DNA from: Rhodococcus opacus
GTDB lineage: Bacteria > Actinomycetota > Actinomycetes > Mycobacteriales > Mycobacteriaceae
Direction: 5' to 3'
DNA length: 64,000 bases
NCBI RefSeq assembly: GCF_012396235.1
Contig: NZ_JAAXPA010000006.1
Location: 186,001 to 250,000, forward strand
Part shown: one piece after another, positions 8,873 through 16,808 of the stretch
How the letters are laid out: every line of letters starts with the position of its first letter
How positions within the stretch are numbered: position 1 is the first letter of the stretch
The notes under the pieces: model-generated
Seen by the model: only the letters and a program-made list of their open reading frames with translations
Databases searched by the model: none
What the model was told of the DNA's origin: nothing
Made by a program: the position numbers and the translations under genes

Positions 8873-9328
8873 TCAGAGTTCGAATTCCGCCGGAGCGATG
8901 CCGACGGCGAAACAGGCGTCGCGCACCACGTTTCGCTCGTGCTGGTCGAAGTTGCCGTCGGCGCCACCGATGACGATGCCGATCTGGATGACGGCACGTG
9001 CCTGATCCTGCTTGGACTTCAGCTTCGCGATGGTGGCGGTGGCCTCGATCTTGCCGAACTCGAAATCGGACTGCAGCTTGCTGCAGTACCAGTCGAACTT
9101 CTGGCTCAGCTCGTCCGACGGGAACACACTCAGCGCCTCGTTGCTGGTGATCAGCGCCGCAGTCTTCTGACGCTCGGACGGGTCGATGGTCCCGTCCGCC
9201 GCGGCGATGAGGGCGCACATGGCCATGCTGGCGTTGGCGAACTCCTTGTTCTGGAACTGTGCCGTCTTGGTCTTGAGCTGGCCGTTCATCTCGAACGCCT
9301 TTGCCTTCAGCTGATCCCAGAAAGCCAT
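8873..9328 (-). CDS. TerB-like tellurite-resistance domain protein
   Basis: The start at 9328 is preceded by GAAGGAG; an upstream in-frame ATG (9352) lacks one. The 151-residue protein is soluble and all-helical in character. It has the repeated acidic segments IAAADGTIDPSE (about 48-59) and VIGGADGNFDQHE (about 122-134), typical of TerB domains, which bind divalent metal. A direct role in tellurite resistance is not implied; such single-domain proteins are common in actinobacteria and mostly uncharacterised. It stands alone, converging on the arabinosyltransferase gene. Confidence 0.8.
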   Translation of the reverse strand: MAFWDQLKAKAFEMNGQLKTKTAQFQNKEFANASMAMCALIAAADGTIDPSERQKTAALITSNEALSVFPSDELSQKFDWYCSKLQSDFEFGKIEATATIAKLKSKQDQARAVIQIGIVIGGADGNFDQHERNVVRDACFAVGIAPAEFEL

Positions 9329-9440
9329 TGGACTCCTTCTTCGTGTGCCCACGCACGGTGCGTGTGGTGTCCAATTTGCCAGGTTTCACCCGAGGGCGTC
9401 GCCGCGGTCGGTCTACCAGCGCAGTCACAGGAATCCGCCG

Positions 9441-10184
9441 CTAGGGCCGCAACGCCTGCAGGCCTCCCGTCGGCACGTGGATCCACCCCTCCCGTTCGGC
9501 AATGGCGCGGTCGTCGCCCTCGGGTAGCGCTGTGCAGCCGACGGCCGCTGCCCGCGCGATGACGGCGGCCAGCACGGCGTCGAGAGCATCGTCCGATTCG
9601 CGGCAGATCGGCTGGAATGCACCGAGATCCATCCAGTCCGCGGCCGCCAGGAGCGCGTCGACCAACTCCCCCAGCGTCACCCGATTCTGCGCGCTCTTGT
9701 ATCCGCGCGACACCAGGCCCCAGGTGCGCAGCGCGGCCGCCGGATACGCCTCGACCACGCGGCCGTCGACGCGTCCGACATCGACGCCGAGGTCACCGAG
9801 TTCCGCGAGGATTCCGGCGCAGCGTAACGCGACGTGCGCGATGAGATCGGCCGACACACTGAGCGGGGATATCCCCGTCGCGGCTTGCACCACGAGGTCG
9901 GTGCGCCGCTTGGTCAGCGGTCGACGCCCGTCGCGGTTGGCGAGACCGTTGGCCGCGGACAGTCGGCCGGCGTGGTGCTCGGACACCATCCGGACGAACG
10001 CGTCGGGCCAGCCGAACGGTGCATCGATACCGGTCCTGTCGCACGCCAGCACGGCCTCGATCACGGCGTCGTTCCCGGCTCCCAGCCGGACGGACTCGAC
10101 GCGGGCCACACCGCCGGACCAGTCGATGATCGCCAGGGCGGTCTTCTTCGGTTCGGCCGCCAGGTCGACTCCCACGGTACGCAT
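9441..10184 (-). CDS. DUF429 family predicted nuclease
   Basis: The 247-residue protein begins MRTVGVDLAAEPKKTALA, the first strand of an RNase H-like fold with an acidic residue (Asp7) placed as in DUF429 proteins. TGIDAPFGWPDAF (about 51-63) and VVEAYPAAALRTWG (about 147-160) supply further conserved acidic positions, and a late CRESDDALDAVLAA carries the last. The family is predicted to be nucleases on fold grounds only; no substrate is known. The gene is divergent from the NCS1 permease across a 144-bp gap holding a regulatory site. Confidence 0.75.
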   Translation of the reverse strand: MRTVGVDLAAEPKKTALAIIDWSGGVARVESVRLGAGNDAVIEAVLACDRTGIDAPFGWPDAFVRMVSEHHAGRLSAANGLANRDGRRPLTKRRTDLVVQAATGISPLSVSADLIAHVALRCAGILAELGDLGVDVGRVDGRVVEAYPAAALRTWGLVSRGYKSAQNRVTLGELVDALLAAADWMDLGAFQPICRESDDALDAVLAAVIARAAAVGCTALPEGDDRAIAEREGWIHVPTGGLQALRP

Positions 10185-10208
10185 CGACCCAGGCTAGTCC
10201 GACCTGCT

Positions 10209-10257
10209 GAATCAGAATAAGTGATGCAACACATCAGTTAGTTGTTCTGTACAGATT
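10209..10257 (+). promoter_or_regulatory. LysR-type box plus promoter core, copy A
   Basis: Reading toward the NCS1 permease, the sequence is GAATC-N9-GATGC, then A, then 19 bases, then TGTACAGATT (10248-10257), about 70 bases before the ATG. The same pieces with the same spacing occur at 16686-16734 and 22424-22472. ATC-N9-GAT is the classic NodD-type LysR recognition box. TGTACAGATT sits where a -10 region would be. Confidence 0.7.
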
Positions 10258-10328
10258 CACTGCCTCCGACCATTGTGGTCTCCACTACTCGACCTAGAAG
10301 TGGCGCACTTGCGCCGTTCGGAGGATTG

Positions 10329-11741
10329 ATGCCCGACACCCACGTCGCCCCGATGCTGGAGAAGCACACCATCGGGTTCGTCCCGGAATCCGATCGCCAC
10401 GGCAAGGTTCGCGATCTGTTCACGCTGTGGTTCGGCGGCAACCTCGCCCCGCTACCGATCGTGACCGGTGCCCTCGGCCCCAGCCTGTTCGGACTCTCGC
10501 TGTGGTGGAGCCTCGTCGCATTCGTCGTCGGACATCTCGCCGGGGGCGCCCTGATGGCGTTGCATTCGGCGCAGGGACCCCAGATGGGGATCCCCCAGAT
10601 GATCCAGAGCCGCGGACAGTTCGGCACGTTCGGGGCGCTCATCATCGTGGTGATCGCCGCCGTGATGTATCTCGGCTTCTTCTCGTCGAACATCGTCCTG
10701 GCCGGCCAGTCGATGCACGGGATCGTGAACGGCATACCCGTGGACGTGGGGATCGTGGCCGGCGCTCTCGGCTCCGCCGTCATCTGCGTCATCGGCTACC
10801 GGTTGATCCACATCCTCAACCGCATCGGAACCTGGGTCCTCGGAATCGGAATCCTGGTGGGCTTCTTCGCCATCCTCACCGGCGACCTGCCGTCGGACTT
10901 CCTCACGCGGGGCGACTTCAACTTCGCCGGTTGGCTGGCCACCGTGTCACTCGGCGCGCTCTGGCAGATCGCGTTCGCGCCCTACGTGTCCGACTACTCG
11001 CGGTACCTCCCCAAGGACGTCGGCGTGCCGTCGACGTTCTGGGCGACATACCTCGGCTGCACCCTCGGCTCGTTCCTCGCCTTCGCGTTCGGTGCGGTCG
11101 TCACGCTCGCCGCACCGATCGGCATGGGCACCATGGACGGCGTCAAGGCGACGACGGGAAGCCTCGGCAGCATCATGCTGGTGCTGTTCCTGCTCAGCGT
11201 CATCAGCCACAACGCGCTGAACCTGTACGGCGCCGTCCTCGCCATCATTACGTCCGTCCAGACATTCCGCGCCCGCTGGATTCCGACCGCCCGCGCCCGG
11301 GTGATCCTCTCGACGATCATCCTCGTCGCGGCCTCCGTCGTCGCCATCGCGCTGTCGGCCGACTTCGTGTCGCACTTCGTCGATCTGGTGGTCGTGCTTC
11401 TCGTCGTGCTGGTGCCGTGGACGGCGATCAACCTCATCGACTTCTACCTCATCCACAAGGGCGTCTACGACCTCGAGTCGATCTTCCGCTTCGACGGCGG
11501 CATCTACGGCCGCTTCAACTGGACGGCCGTCACCGCCTACCTGCTCGGCATCGTCGTCCAGATTCCGTTCATGGCCACGTCCCTCTACACGGGGCCCGTG
11601 TCCGCGTTCCTCGGCGGCGCCGACCTGTCCTGGGTCGCCGGGCTGGTGGTGACCGGGCCCATCTACCTGCTCCTCGCGCGGCGCGGCTCGACCGGAGCGA
11701 AGACCACCTCCGGCGCCACACCTGTGCCCGCCCGGCAGTAG
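10329..11741 (+). CDS. NCS1 family permease (cytosine/purine/hydantoin type)
   Basis: Start ATG 10329 lies 6 bases after CGGAGGA; the frame is open upstream but without a better start. The 470-residue protein has about 12 hydrophobic segments. The family signature FTLWFGGNLAPLPIVTGAL lies in helix 1, and the FAPYVSDYSRYLP motif (about 218-230) is characteristic of NCS1 transporters. These carry nucleobases, hydantoins, allantoin or related cyclic nitrogen compounds with a cation. The promoter shares its architecture with that of the HpaB/RidA operon 6 kb away, suggesting it imports the substrate of that pathway. The specific substrate is not determined. Confidence 0.85.
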   Translation: MPDTHVAPMLEKHTIGFVPESDRHGKVRDLFTLWFGGNLAPLPIVTGALGPSLFGLSLWWSLVAFVVGHLAGGALMALHSAQGPQMGIPQMIQSRGQFGTFGALIIVVIAAVMYLGFFSSNIVLAGQSMHGIVNGIPVDVGIVAGALGSAVICVIGYRLIHILNRIGTWVLGIGILVGFFAILTGDLPSDFLTRGDFNFAGWLATVSLGALWQIAFAPYVSDYSRYLPKDVGVPSTFWATYLGCTLGSFLAFAFGAVVTLAAPIGMGTMDGVKATTGSLGSIMLVLFLLSVISHNALNLYGAVLAIITSVQTFRARWIPTARARVILSTIILVAASVVAIALSADFVSHFVDLVVVLLVVLVPWTAINLIDFYLIHKGVYDLESIFRFDGGIYGRFNWTAVTAYLLGIVVQIPFMATSLYTGPVSAFLGGADLSWVAGLVVTGPIYLLLARRGSTGAKTTSGATPVPARQ

Positions 11742-11756
11742 TCCCCGAACACCGCA

Positions 11757-11785
11757 CCGCCCGAGCCTGTTACAGGCTCGGGCGG
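11757..11785. terminator. Hairpin terminator after the NCS1 permease
   Basis: Arms CCGCCCGAGCCT (11757-11768) and AGGCTCGGGCGG (11774-11785) are perfectly complementary around a 5-base loop, 16 bases past the permease stop. There is no strong U-tract. It separates the permease from the VOC gene. Confidence 0.75.
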
Positions 11786-11904
11786 TCTGCGTGGCGACCG
11801 CCCCTGTCCGCTCGGGCAGGATTCGCCGTTGTCCACCACCCGGCGGTGCCTGCTCGTTAGGGTCGAAAAAAGAGACCGTTCCGCCGGAGAGAGAGTTGTC
11901 GCAG

Positions 11905-12312
11905 ATGTCCAATTTCCCGGGCCTCACCCACGTCGCGATCACCGTGTCCGACCTACCGGCCAGCACCGCCTGGTACACCGCACTGTTCGGATCGGCCCCC
12001 GTCCTCGACGAGGACGAGGAATCGGGGACCTTCCACCACACGGTGTTCGCGCTCGACGGCGGCATGCTCTTCGGCCTGCACACGCACCCCGACGCCGGCG
12101 CTCCCGCACGATTCGACGAACGGCAGGTCGGACTCGACCACATCGCGTTCCAGTGTTCCCCCGACACACTGCCCCGGTGGGTGGAGCGGCTCGATGCCCT
12201 CGGCATCGAGCACGGGGGCATCAAGACAGCGCACTACGGTTCGGGCATCTCGTTCCGTGACCCCGACAACATCGCGCTCGAATTCTTTGCCCCACCCGTG
12301 AGTACTTCTTAA
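11905..12312 (+). CDS. VOC-fold (glyoxalase/bleomycin-resistance type) protein
   Basis: This 135-residue protein has a duplicated beta-alpha-beta-beta-beta fold typical of the vicinal-oxygen-chelate superfamily. Candidate metal ligands are His9 (LTHVAITVSD), Glu/His in the middle repeat (VGLDHIAFQ) and the final Glu in NIALEFF. Start ATG 11905 has GAGAG 9 bases upstream. Its last five codons and stop are written by the palindrome at 12295-12340, so the C-terminal PVSTS is probably repeat-derived. It could be a dioxygenase, isomerase or lyase; the family does not decide this. The stop overlaps that of the convergent M20 gene. Confidence 0.78.
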   Translation: MSNFPGLTHVAITVSDLPASTAWYTALFGSAPVLDEDEESGTFHHTVFALDGGMLFGLHTHPDAGAPARFDERQVGLDHIAFQCSPDTLPRWVERLDALGIEHGGIKTAHYGSGISFRDPDNIALEFFAPPVSTS

Positions 12313-12340
12313 CGTCGGGCGGTTAACAAGTACTCACGGG
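12295..12340. repeat. Palindrome, family 1 copy b, spanning two stop codons
   Basis: Arm 12295-12313 and arm 12322-12340 (19 bases) are complementary except for one base, with an 8-base loop. The sequence matches the family 1 copy at 1179-1224 (CCCGTGAGTACTT core). It contains the TAA stops of both the VOC gene (12310-12312) and the convergent M20 gene (12309-12311), so both proteins end inside the repeat. Confidence 0.8.
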
Positions 12341-13463
12341 CGGCGGAGCCGCAGGCGTCGAGCAGTGTCAGGGCGAGGGCCAGCGCGCCGTCGACGGCCG
12401 CCCGGTCTGCAGCGGGCGCGGCGCTGGCCGCGGCGAACTCGGCCTGATGGTTGACCGCGGGCGCCGAGTCGATTCCGATATAGGGGTGGATCGCGGGAAT
12501 CACCTGCGAGACGTTGCCCATGTCGGTGGAGGCCCGGTTCATCAGCGAGTCCGCGCCGGTGCGGAACACGCGGCCCAGTCCCTCCGCGTGCCGGACGTAC
12601 GACGCGAGCAGCGCCTCGTCGGTGCGGAACTCCGAGTACGGTTCGCTTTCCGGGGCGATGGTCAGTTCACAGCCGGTTGCGACGGCGCCGGCCTCGAAGC
12701 AGCGGGCCACGCGGGGCTCGATGCGGGCCAGTTCCTCCAGCGTCTCCGCGCGCACGTACCAGCGACCTTCGGTGCGCTGGGGAATGGCGTTGGGCGCCTC
12801 TCCCCCGCGGGTCATCATTCCGTGCACTCGCGTGCTCGACGGAAGCTGTTGGCGGAGCAGCCCGATGGCGACCTGCGCCACCGTGAACGCGTCGGCCGCG
12901 TTGACACCCCGTTCGGGGTACGCCGCGGCGTGTGCCGCCTTGCCGTCGTACCGGATGTGGCTGTGGGACACCGCGTACGGTTCGGCCCGGGCGACGTCGA
13001 CCGGGCCGGGGTGGGCCATGACGGCGGCATGGACGCCCTCGAACGCACCGCGTTTCAGCATGTCGATCTTGCCGCCCCCGCCTTCCTCGGCGGGGGTGCC
13101 GAGCACCGACAGGGTGATGCCGAGGTCGTCGACCAGCGGGGCGAGGGCCAACGCCGTCCCCACCGAGATGGCGGAGATGACGTTGTGCCCGCACGCGTGT
13201 CCGAGCCCGGGGAGCGCGTCGTATTCCGCGCAGACCGCGAGGTGCAGCGGTCCGGAGCCGACGTGTGCGCGGAACGCAGTGGGCAGTCCGACGTACTGCT
13301 GCTCGACCGTGAAACCGGCGTCCGAAAGCACCCCGGCCACCCGGACGCACGAGCGTTCCTCCTCCCACGCGACCTCGGGGTGGGCGTGGAGGTCGTGCGA
13401 CAGAGCCAGGATCCGGTCTTCCGCCCTCCTGGCTCCGTCACGAACCGCGGCGTCGGCGCTCAC
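12309..13463 (-). CDS. M20 family metal-dependent amidohydrolase
   Basis: The 384-residue protein starts at GTG 13463, which overlaps the DUF1028 stop as GTGA; the frame is open further upstream but inside that gene. Metal-binding motifs of the M20 (aminoacylase/carboxypeptidase) family are visible: HPEVAWEE near 26, CAEYDALPGLGHACGHN (about 87-103), and EEGGGG near 136. The VMAHPGPVD segment (about 162) precedes the dimerisation lid domain. It should hydrolyse an amide, N-acyl or carbamoyl bond in the cytoplasm. It is the last gene of the five-gene flavin monooxygenase operon, so its substrate is probably an open-chain product of that pathway. Confidence 0.85.
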   Translation of the reverse strand: MSADAAVRDGARRAEDRILALSHDLHAHPEVAWEEERSCVRVAGVLSDAGFTVEQQYVGLPTAFRAHVGSGPLHLAVCAEYDALPGLGHACGHNVISAISVGTALALAPLVDDLGITLSVLGTPAEEGGGGKIDMLKRGAFEGVHAAVMAHPGPVDVARAEPYAVSHSHIRYDGKAAHAAAYPERGVNAADAFTVAQVAIGLLRQQLPSSTRVHGMMTRGGEAPNAIPQRTEGRWYVRAETLEELARIEPRVARCFEAGAVATGCELTIAPESEPYSEFRTDEALLASYVRHAEGLGRVFRTGADSLMNRASTDMGNVSQVIPAIHPYIGIDSAPAVNHQAEFAAASAAPAADRAAVDGALALALTLLDACGSAAREYLLTARR

Positions 13464-14131
13464 AGGTCCCCCGGCACGCCGTAGGACGGGGCGGCCGTCG
13501 GGTCGACACCGCGCACCCGGTAGTCCCGCTTCTGCGGTTCCCACACCGTCCACAGCCGGCGCAGTTCGCCGACCGGGTCGTCGTGCCAGTCGACGCGCAG
13601 ATCGGTGACGGGCCAGGGCACGTCCTCGACCACCTGGACTCCCGCCGAGTGCACGGGCCCCGCCTCCCCGCCCGCGGTGACGGCCGCGGTGAGTCCGTCG
13701 AGCAGTCTGCCCTCGAACGTCGGGGCGGTACTCGACACGTAGCCGAACAGCAGCGACCGGATGACGCCTTCGTCGCGAAGCATGTTGCCGGCGACGGCGG
13801 CGCCGTTGCCCTGCGCGCTGCTGTGGATGCCCAGCGTCTGCGCGCCCGAGTGCACCGCGGTGCCGCCGTCCGCATCGACGATGACGACCTGGCGGTAGTC
13901 CGGGAACTTCTCCTGCGCGAGTGCGGTTTTCAGTGCGGTCTCCGCGTTCGCACCCGAGGCGAGTGCGTCGAGACCGATCGGCCCCAGCTGCGGGTTGGTC
14001 ACGTTCTGGGAGGCGACGACGCCGACCCCGGACCGCACGTGCAGGCAGCGTGCGGCCACGGCGGGGCTCGAGGAGCAGACGACCATCCCGAACGCGCCCC
14101 CGGGATCACGGGCGACGAGTGAGAACGTCAT
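13460..14131 (-). CDS. DUF1028 family Ntn-hydrolase-like protein
   Basis: The 223-residue protein starts MTFSLVARDPGGAFG and carries VCSSSPAVAARC (about 18-29) and the GVGVVASQNVTNP segment, which identify DUF1028. The family is predicted to be N-terminal-nucleophile-like hydrolases; Ser4 and the Asp-Pro that follow are conserved at the start. Both ends are ATGA or GTGA overlaps with its neighbours. In this setting an amide- or ester-bond hydrolysis step after ring oxygenation is plausible, but no member of known reaction comes to mind. Family assignment is good; function is inference. Confidence 0.75.
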   Translation of the reverse strand: MTFSLVARDPGGAFGMVVCSSSPAVAARCLHVRSGVGVVASQNVTNPQLGPIGLDALASGANAETALKTALAQEKFPDYRQVVIVDADGGTAVHSGAQTLGIHSSAQGNGAAVAGNMLRDEGVIRSLLFGYVSSTAPTFEGRLLDGLTAAVTAGGEAGPVHSAGVQVVEDVPWPVTDLRVDWHDDPVGELRRLWTVWEPQKRDYRVRGVDPTAAPSYGVPGDL

Positions 14132-14541
14132 GAGCTGATCACGGCCGTCGCGTCGATCTCGACGAGCCATTCGGGCCGGGCGAGGGCGTCGACGACGATG
14201 CCGGTGGACACCGGGTGCACGCCCTTCAGCCAGCGTCCGACCACTCGGTAGACGGTCTCGCGGTACCGGACGTCCACCAGGTAGATGGTGACCTTGACGA
14301 CGTCCTCCAGCCGGCTGCCCGATTCCTTCAGCAGCATCGCGATGTTCGCCATCGCCTTCTCGGCCTGGGCCTCGACGTCGCCGATTCCCACCGACTCCCG
14401 GGTGTCGAGGTCCTGTCCGATCTGCCCGCGGAGATACACGACTCCGCCGGCGACGACGGCCTGGGCGAGGTCGTTGTCGAGGTTCTGTTCCGGGTACGTG
14501 TCGCGGGTGTTGAACGAGCGGATGCGGGTGTGGGTGGTCAT
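14128..14541 (-). CDS. RidA/YjgF family imine or enamine deaminase
   Basis: The 137-residue protein is a typical RidA-superfamily subunit (trimer in the family). AQAVVAGGVVYLRGQIG lies at 27-43, and EDVVKVTIYLVDVRYRETV (about 79-97) is the family signature. A conserved arginine that binds the carboxylate in true RidA proteins would be expected near the C-terminus; here RPEWLVEIDATAV has Arg122 in that position. RidA hydrolyses reactive imines or enamines; RutC in uracil degradation is a relative. Both ends overlap neighbours by 4 bp. Confidence 0.85.
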   Translation of the reverse strand: MTTHTRIRSFNTRDTYPEQNLDNDLAQAVVAGGVVYLRGQIGQDLDTRESVGIGDVEAQAEKAMANIAMLLKESGSRLEDVVKVTIYLVDVRYRETVYRVVGRWLKGVHPVSTGIVVDALARPEWLVEIDATAVISS

Positions 14542-15998
14542 GCCGCACCTCCGTCGACGTTGTCCGACAGTCCCGCTGCGGCCTTGACCAGCCCGAGCGG
14601 ACCGTCGAAGTCGAAGTTGCGGTAGACGGCGGCGAGCTGCGCGAAAGGCGGCGACTGGGCGAAGAGCTGGAACGTCAGGCGATGTCCCGCGTAATCGCTG
14701 TTGAGCAGGTCGCGGGCGAACGCGAGGAGCTTGCGACGGTCGTCGGCCACCCAGTTGTCGTTGATGGAGTAGAACTTCTCCAGCCACGGCGCGACGTCGG
14801 GGTCGGCGAACGTGGCGGCGTCCGGGGTGATGCAGATCTGGCCGCCGCACAGCTCGCGGGCGATGTGCATCATCGCGGGCAGCTGGCTGAGCGCCATCAC
14901 CCGGCCGGTGTAGAGCAGGGACTGGTTGGGCATGAGCAGGCCGCCGGGGCTGGGCTCGGCGAGGGAGATGGCCGCGGTGAGGTGGGCGTTGATCGTCTCC
15001 CGGTAGCAGGCGAGCTGAGCGAGCTTCTCCTGCACCGCCTGCTGCTTCTCGAGCCCGCTCTGCTTGACGTTCCAGAGTGCGGATCCGATCATCAGATCGG
15101 CGAGGTGCAGGGTGCGTTGCACGAACGGGAATGCGCTGTAGCGGTGCAGGGTGGAGCGGATGAACGTGGCCGCCCGAGTGTGCCGGTAGAACAGCACGCC
15201 TTCCCAGGGGATCTCGACGTTGTCGAACACGACGAGGGACTCGACCTCGTCGACGCGGTTGGCGAGCGGGTAGTCGGCGGACGGCGCACGGCCGGCGAAC
15301 CCGTTGCGGGAGATGTACTTCAGCCCCGGCGCACCCATGTCGAGCACGAATCCGACGGCGTAGTCGGACAGTTCGCTGTTGCCCCAGTTGGCGATGGTGG
15401 GTTTGGTGAACGCCTGGTTGGAGTAGGCGGCGGCGGTCTCGTACTTCGCGCCGCGCACGACGATGCCGTTGTCGGTCTCCTTCACGACGTGCAGGAGCAT
15501 GTCGGGGTCCTGATCTTGCGGCGCCTTGGACCGGTCGCCCTTGGGGTCGGTGTTCGCCGACACGTGGAACGGGTCCTCCCGGACCGACCGGTCCAGGTGG
15601 CGGCGGATGTTCTCCGAGAATCGCGGGTCCACCTCGTTGAGGACGTCCTGGCCGTCGAACAGCGACCACATCTCACCGATGGTCTCGTCACCGACGCGGG
15701 TGACCACGCCCCGGGTGTCCTCGAGTACCAGGTCGACGGCGGCGCGCTTGTCGAGCCAGTCCTGCTGCGTGCGGGGAAGCTTGTTGGCGATGGCGTTGCG
15801 TTCGCCGGATTCGGGATCGACGTAGGTCATCGCGTCCTGCGTGGCCTCGTCGTGTGCGAGGTCGTAGATGCGTGCCCGCACGTCGACGATCGGCTTGAAC
15901 ATGGGATGGTTGGCCACGTCCTTGACGCGTTCCCCGTCGACCCAGACCTCGCGGCCGTCCCTGATGGACTCCCTGTATTCGTCTCCGGTGCGGATCAT
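14538..15998 (-). CDS. HpaB-family flavin-dependent monooxygenase, oxygenase component
   Basis: At 486 residues this matches the oxygenase half of two-component 4-hydroxyphenylacetate 3-monooxygenases and their relatives. The start reads MIRTGDEYRESIRDGREVWVDG, usual for the family. Mid-protein, ANTDPKGDRSKAPQDQDPD and the VVRGAKYETAAAYSNQAF segment contact the flavin and substrate in this fold. The protein uses free reduced flavin supplied by the reductase encoded just upstream (ATGA overlap). No aromatic ring-cleavage genes are nearby, and the companions are RidA and two hydrolases. So the substrate is probably a nitrogen heterocycle or amide and not 4-hydroxyphenylacetate; that is inference. 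Confidence 0.85.
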   Translation of the reverse strand: MIRTGDEYRESIRDGREVWVDGERVKDVANHPMFKPIVDVRARIYDLAHDEATQDAMTYVDPESGERNAIANKLPRTQQDWLDKRAAVDLVLEDTRGVVTRVGDETIGEMWSLFDGQDVLNEVDPRFSENIRRHLDRSVREDPFHVSANTDPKGDRSKAPQDQDPDMLLHVVKETDNGIVVRGAKYETAAAYSNQAFTKPTIANWGNSELSDYAVGFVLDMGAPGLKYISRNGFAGRAPSADYPLANRVDEVESLVVFDNVEIPWEGVLFYRHTRAATFIRSTLHRYSAFPFVQRTLHLADLMIGSALWNVKQSGLEKQQAVQEKLAQLACYRETINAHLTAAISLAEPSPGGLLMPNQSLLYTGRVMALSQLPAMMHIARELCGGQICITPDAATFADPDVAPWLEKFYSINDNWVADDRRKLLAFARDLLNSDYAGHRLTFQLFAQSPPFAQLAAVYRNFDFDGPLGLVKAAAGLSDNVDGGAA

Positions 15999-16615
15999 TT
16001 CGTGCTCCTGGTCCTCGGCGCGGGGTGTGCGTCCGGGTAGTCGGGGAAGGTGGAAGGTTCGAACGCTGCGGGCTTGCTGTAGGTGTGGGAGGCGTACACG
16101 AGCGGTTCACCGGGGTGCGCCTCCACGGCGGCGACGCGCCCGATGTAGACGCGGTGGGTGCCGGCCTCGATGACGTCGTGGACGGTGCAGTCGAACGACG
16201 CGATCGCGTCGTGGACGCGGGGTGAGCCGGATTCGGCCACGGTCCAGTGCCCGCAGGTGAAGTCCCACCGCTGCTTGCCGGGCCAGGGGCGGCCGGCGAA
16301 GGTGTCGGCGACGTGATCGTGCTGGGTGGCAAGCACATTGACGCAGAAGACGCCGTTCTCGGAGATCGCGTCGTTGACCGGGCTTCGTCCGTGCAGGCAG
16401 ACCAGCACCAGCGCCGGGTCGGCCGAGACGGAGCACATCGCGCTCACGGTCTGCGCGGCGCGCCCGCCGGGGCCGTCGGTCGCGACGACGGTGACTCCGG
16501 TGGCGACGGCGCCCATGGCCGCGACGAAGTTGACGGTCGAGCTGTCCGGCATCGGTGCGGCCACCGATGTTCGGGCCGTCGTTTCGACGGCGGCGTGACG
16601 GTCAGCGATCGGCAT
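15995..16615 (-). CDS. Flavin reductase (HpaC/RutF type)
   Basis: Start ATG 16615 follows AAGGAG with 7-base spacing. The 206-residue protein has the flavin-reductase-like split-barrel motifs: FVAAMGAVATGVTVVATDG (about 30-48), TVSAMCSVSADPALVLVC (about 55-72), and the CTVHDVIEAGTHRVYIGRV strand with its DHVADTFAG helix. It reduces FMN or FAD with NAD(P)H for the HpaB-type oxygenase. It is the first gene of the operon and lies 70 bases from promoter copy B. The TGA overlaps the oxygenase ATG. Confidence 0.88.
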   Translation of the reverse strand: MPIADRHAAVETTARTSVAAPMPDSSTVNFVAAMGAVATGVTVVATDGPGGRAAQTVSAMCSVSADPALVLVCLHGRSPVNDAISENGVFCVNVLATQHDHVADTFAGRPWPGKQRWDFTCGHWTVAESGSPRVHDAIASFDCTVHDVIEAGTHRVYIGRVAAVEAHPGEPLVYASHTYSKPAAFEPSTFPDYPDAHPAPRTRSTK

Positions 16616-16685
16616 GACGGGCTCCTTTCTGTGTGCGGTGAGCGAGGAGTTCGTGCCGTTGCACCAATCTTGAGGTGCCCGGCGA

Positions 16686-16734
16686 AATCTGTACAACACA
16701 GATAAGTGGCGCACTGCATAAGGAAAAGTGATGA
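16686..16734 (-). promoter_or_regulatory. LysR-type box plus promoter core, copy B
   Basis: Read on the minus strand toward the flavin reductase: TCATC-N9-TATGC, A, 19 bases, TGTACAGATT (core 16686-16695), 70 bases before the ATG. Spacing is identical to copies A and C. The box has two mismatches to the GCATC-N9-GATGC form of copy C. It also lies 75 bases upstream of the divergent hydrolase gene. Confidence 0.7.
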
Positions 16735-16808
16735 AGTGGGAACCGATGCCGATCACGGCTTCGACCAGGGATAATTCCCTACATCAGCCGATGCGGACGG
16801 GGACGATC

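Noticed and set aside
14538..15998. HpaB-like protein as a 4-hydroxyphenylacetate degradation enzyme
   Set aside because: No ring-cleavage dioxygenase or downstream meta-pathway genes are nearby; the coupled genes are RidA, DUF1028 and an M20 amidohydrolase.
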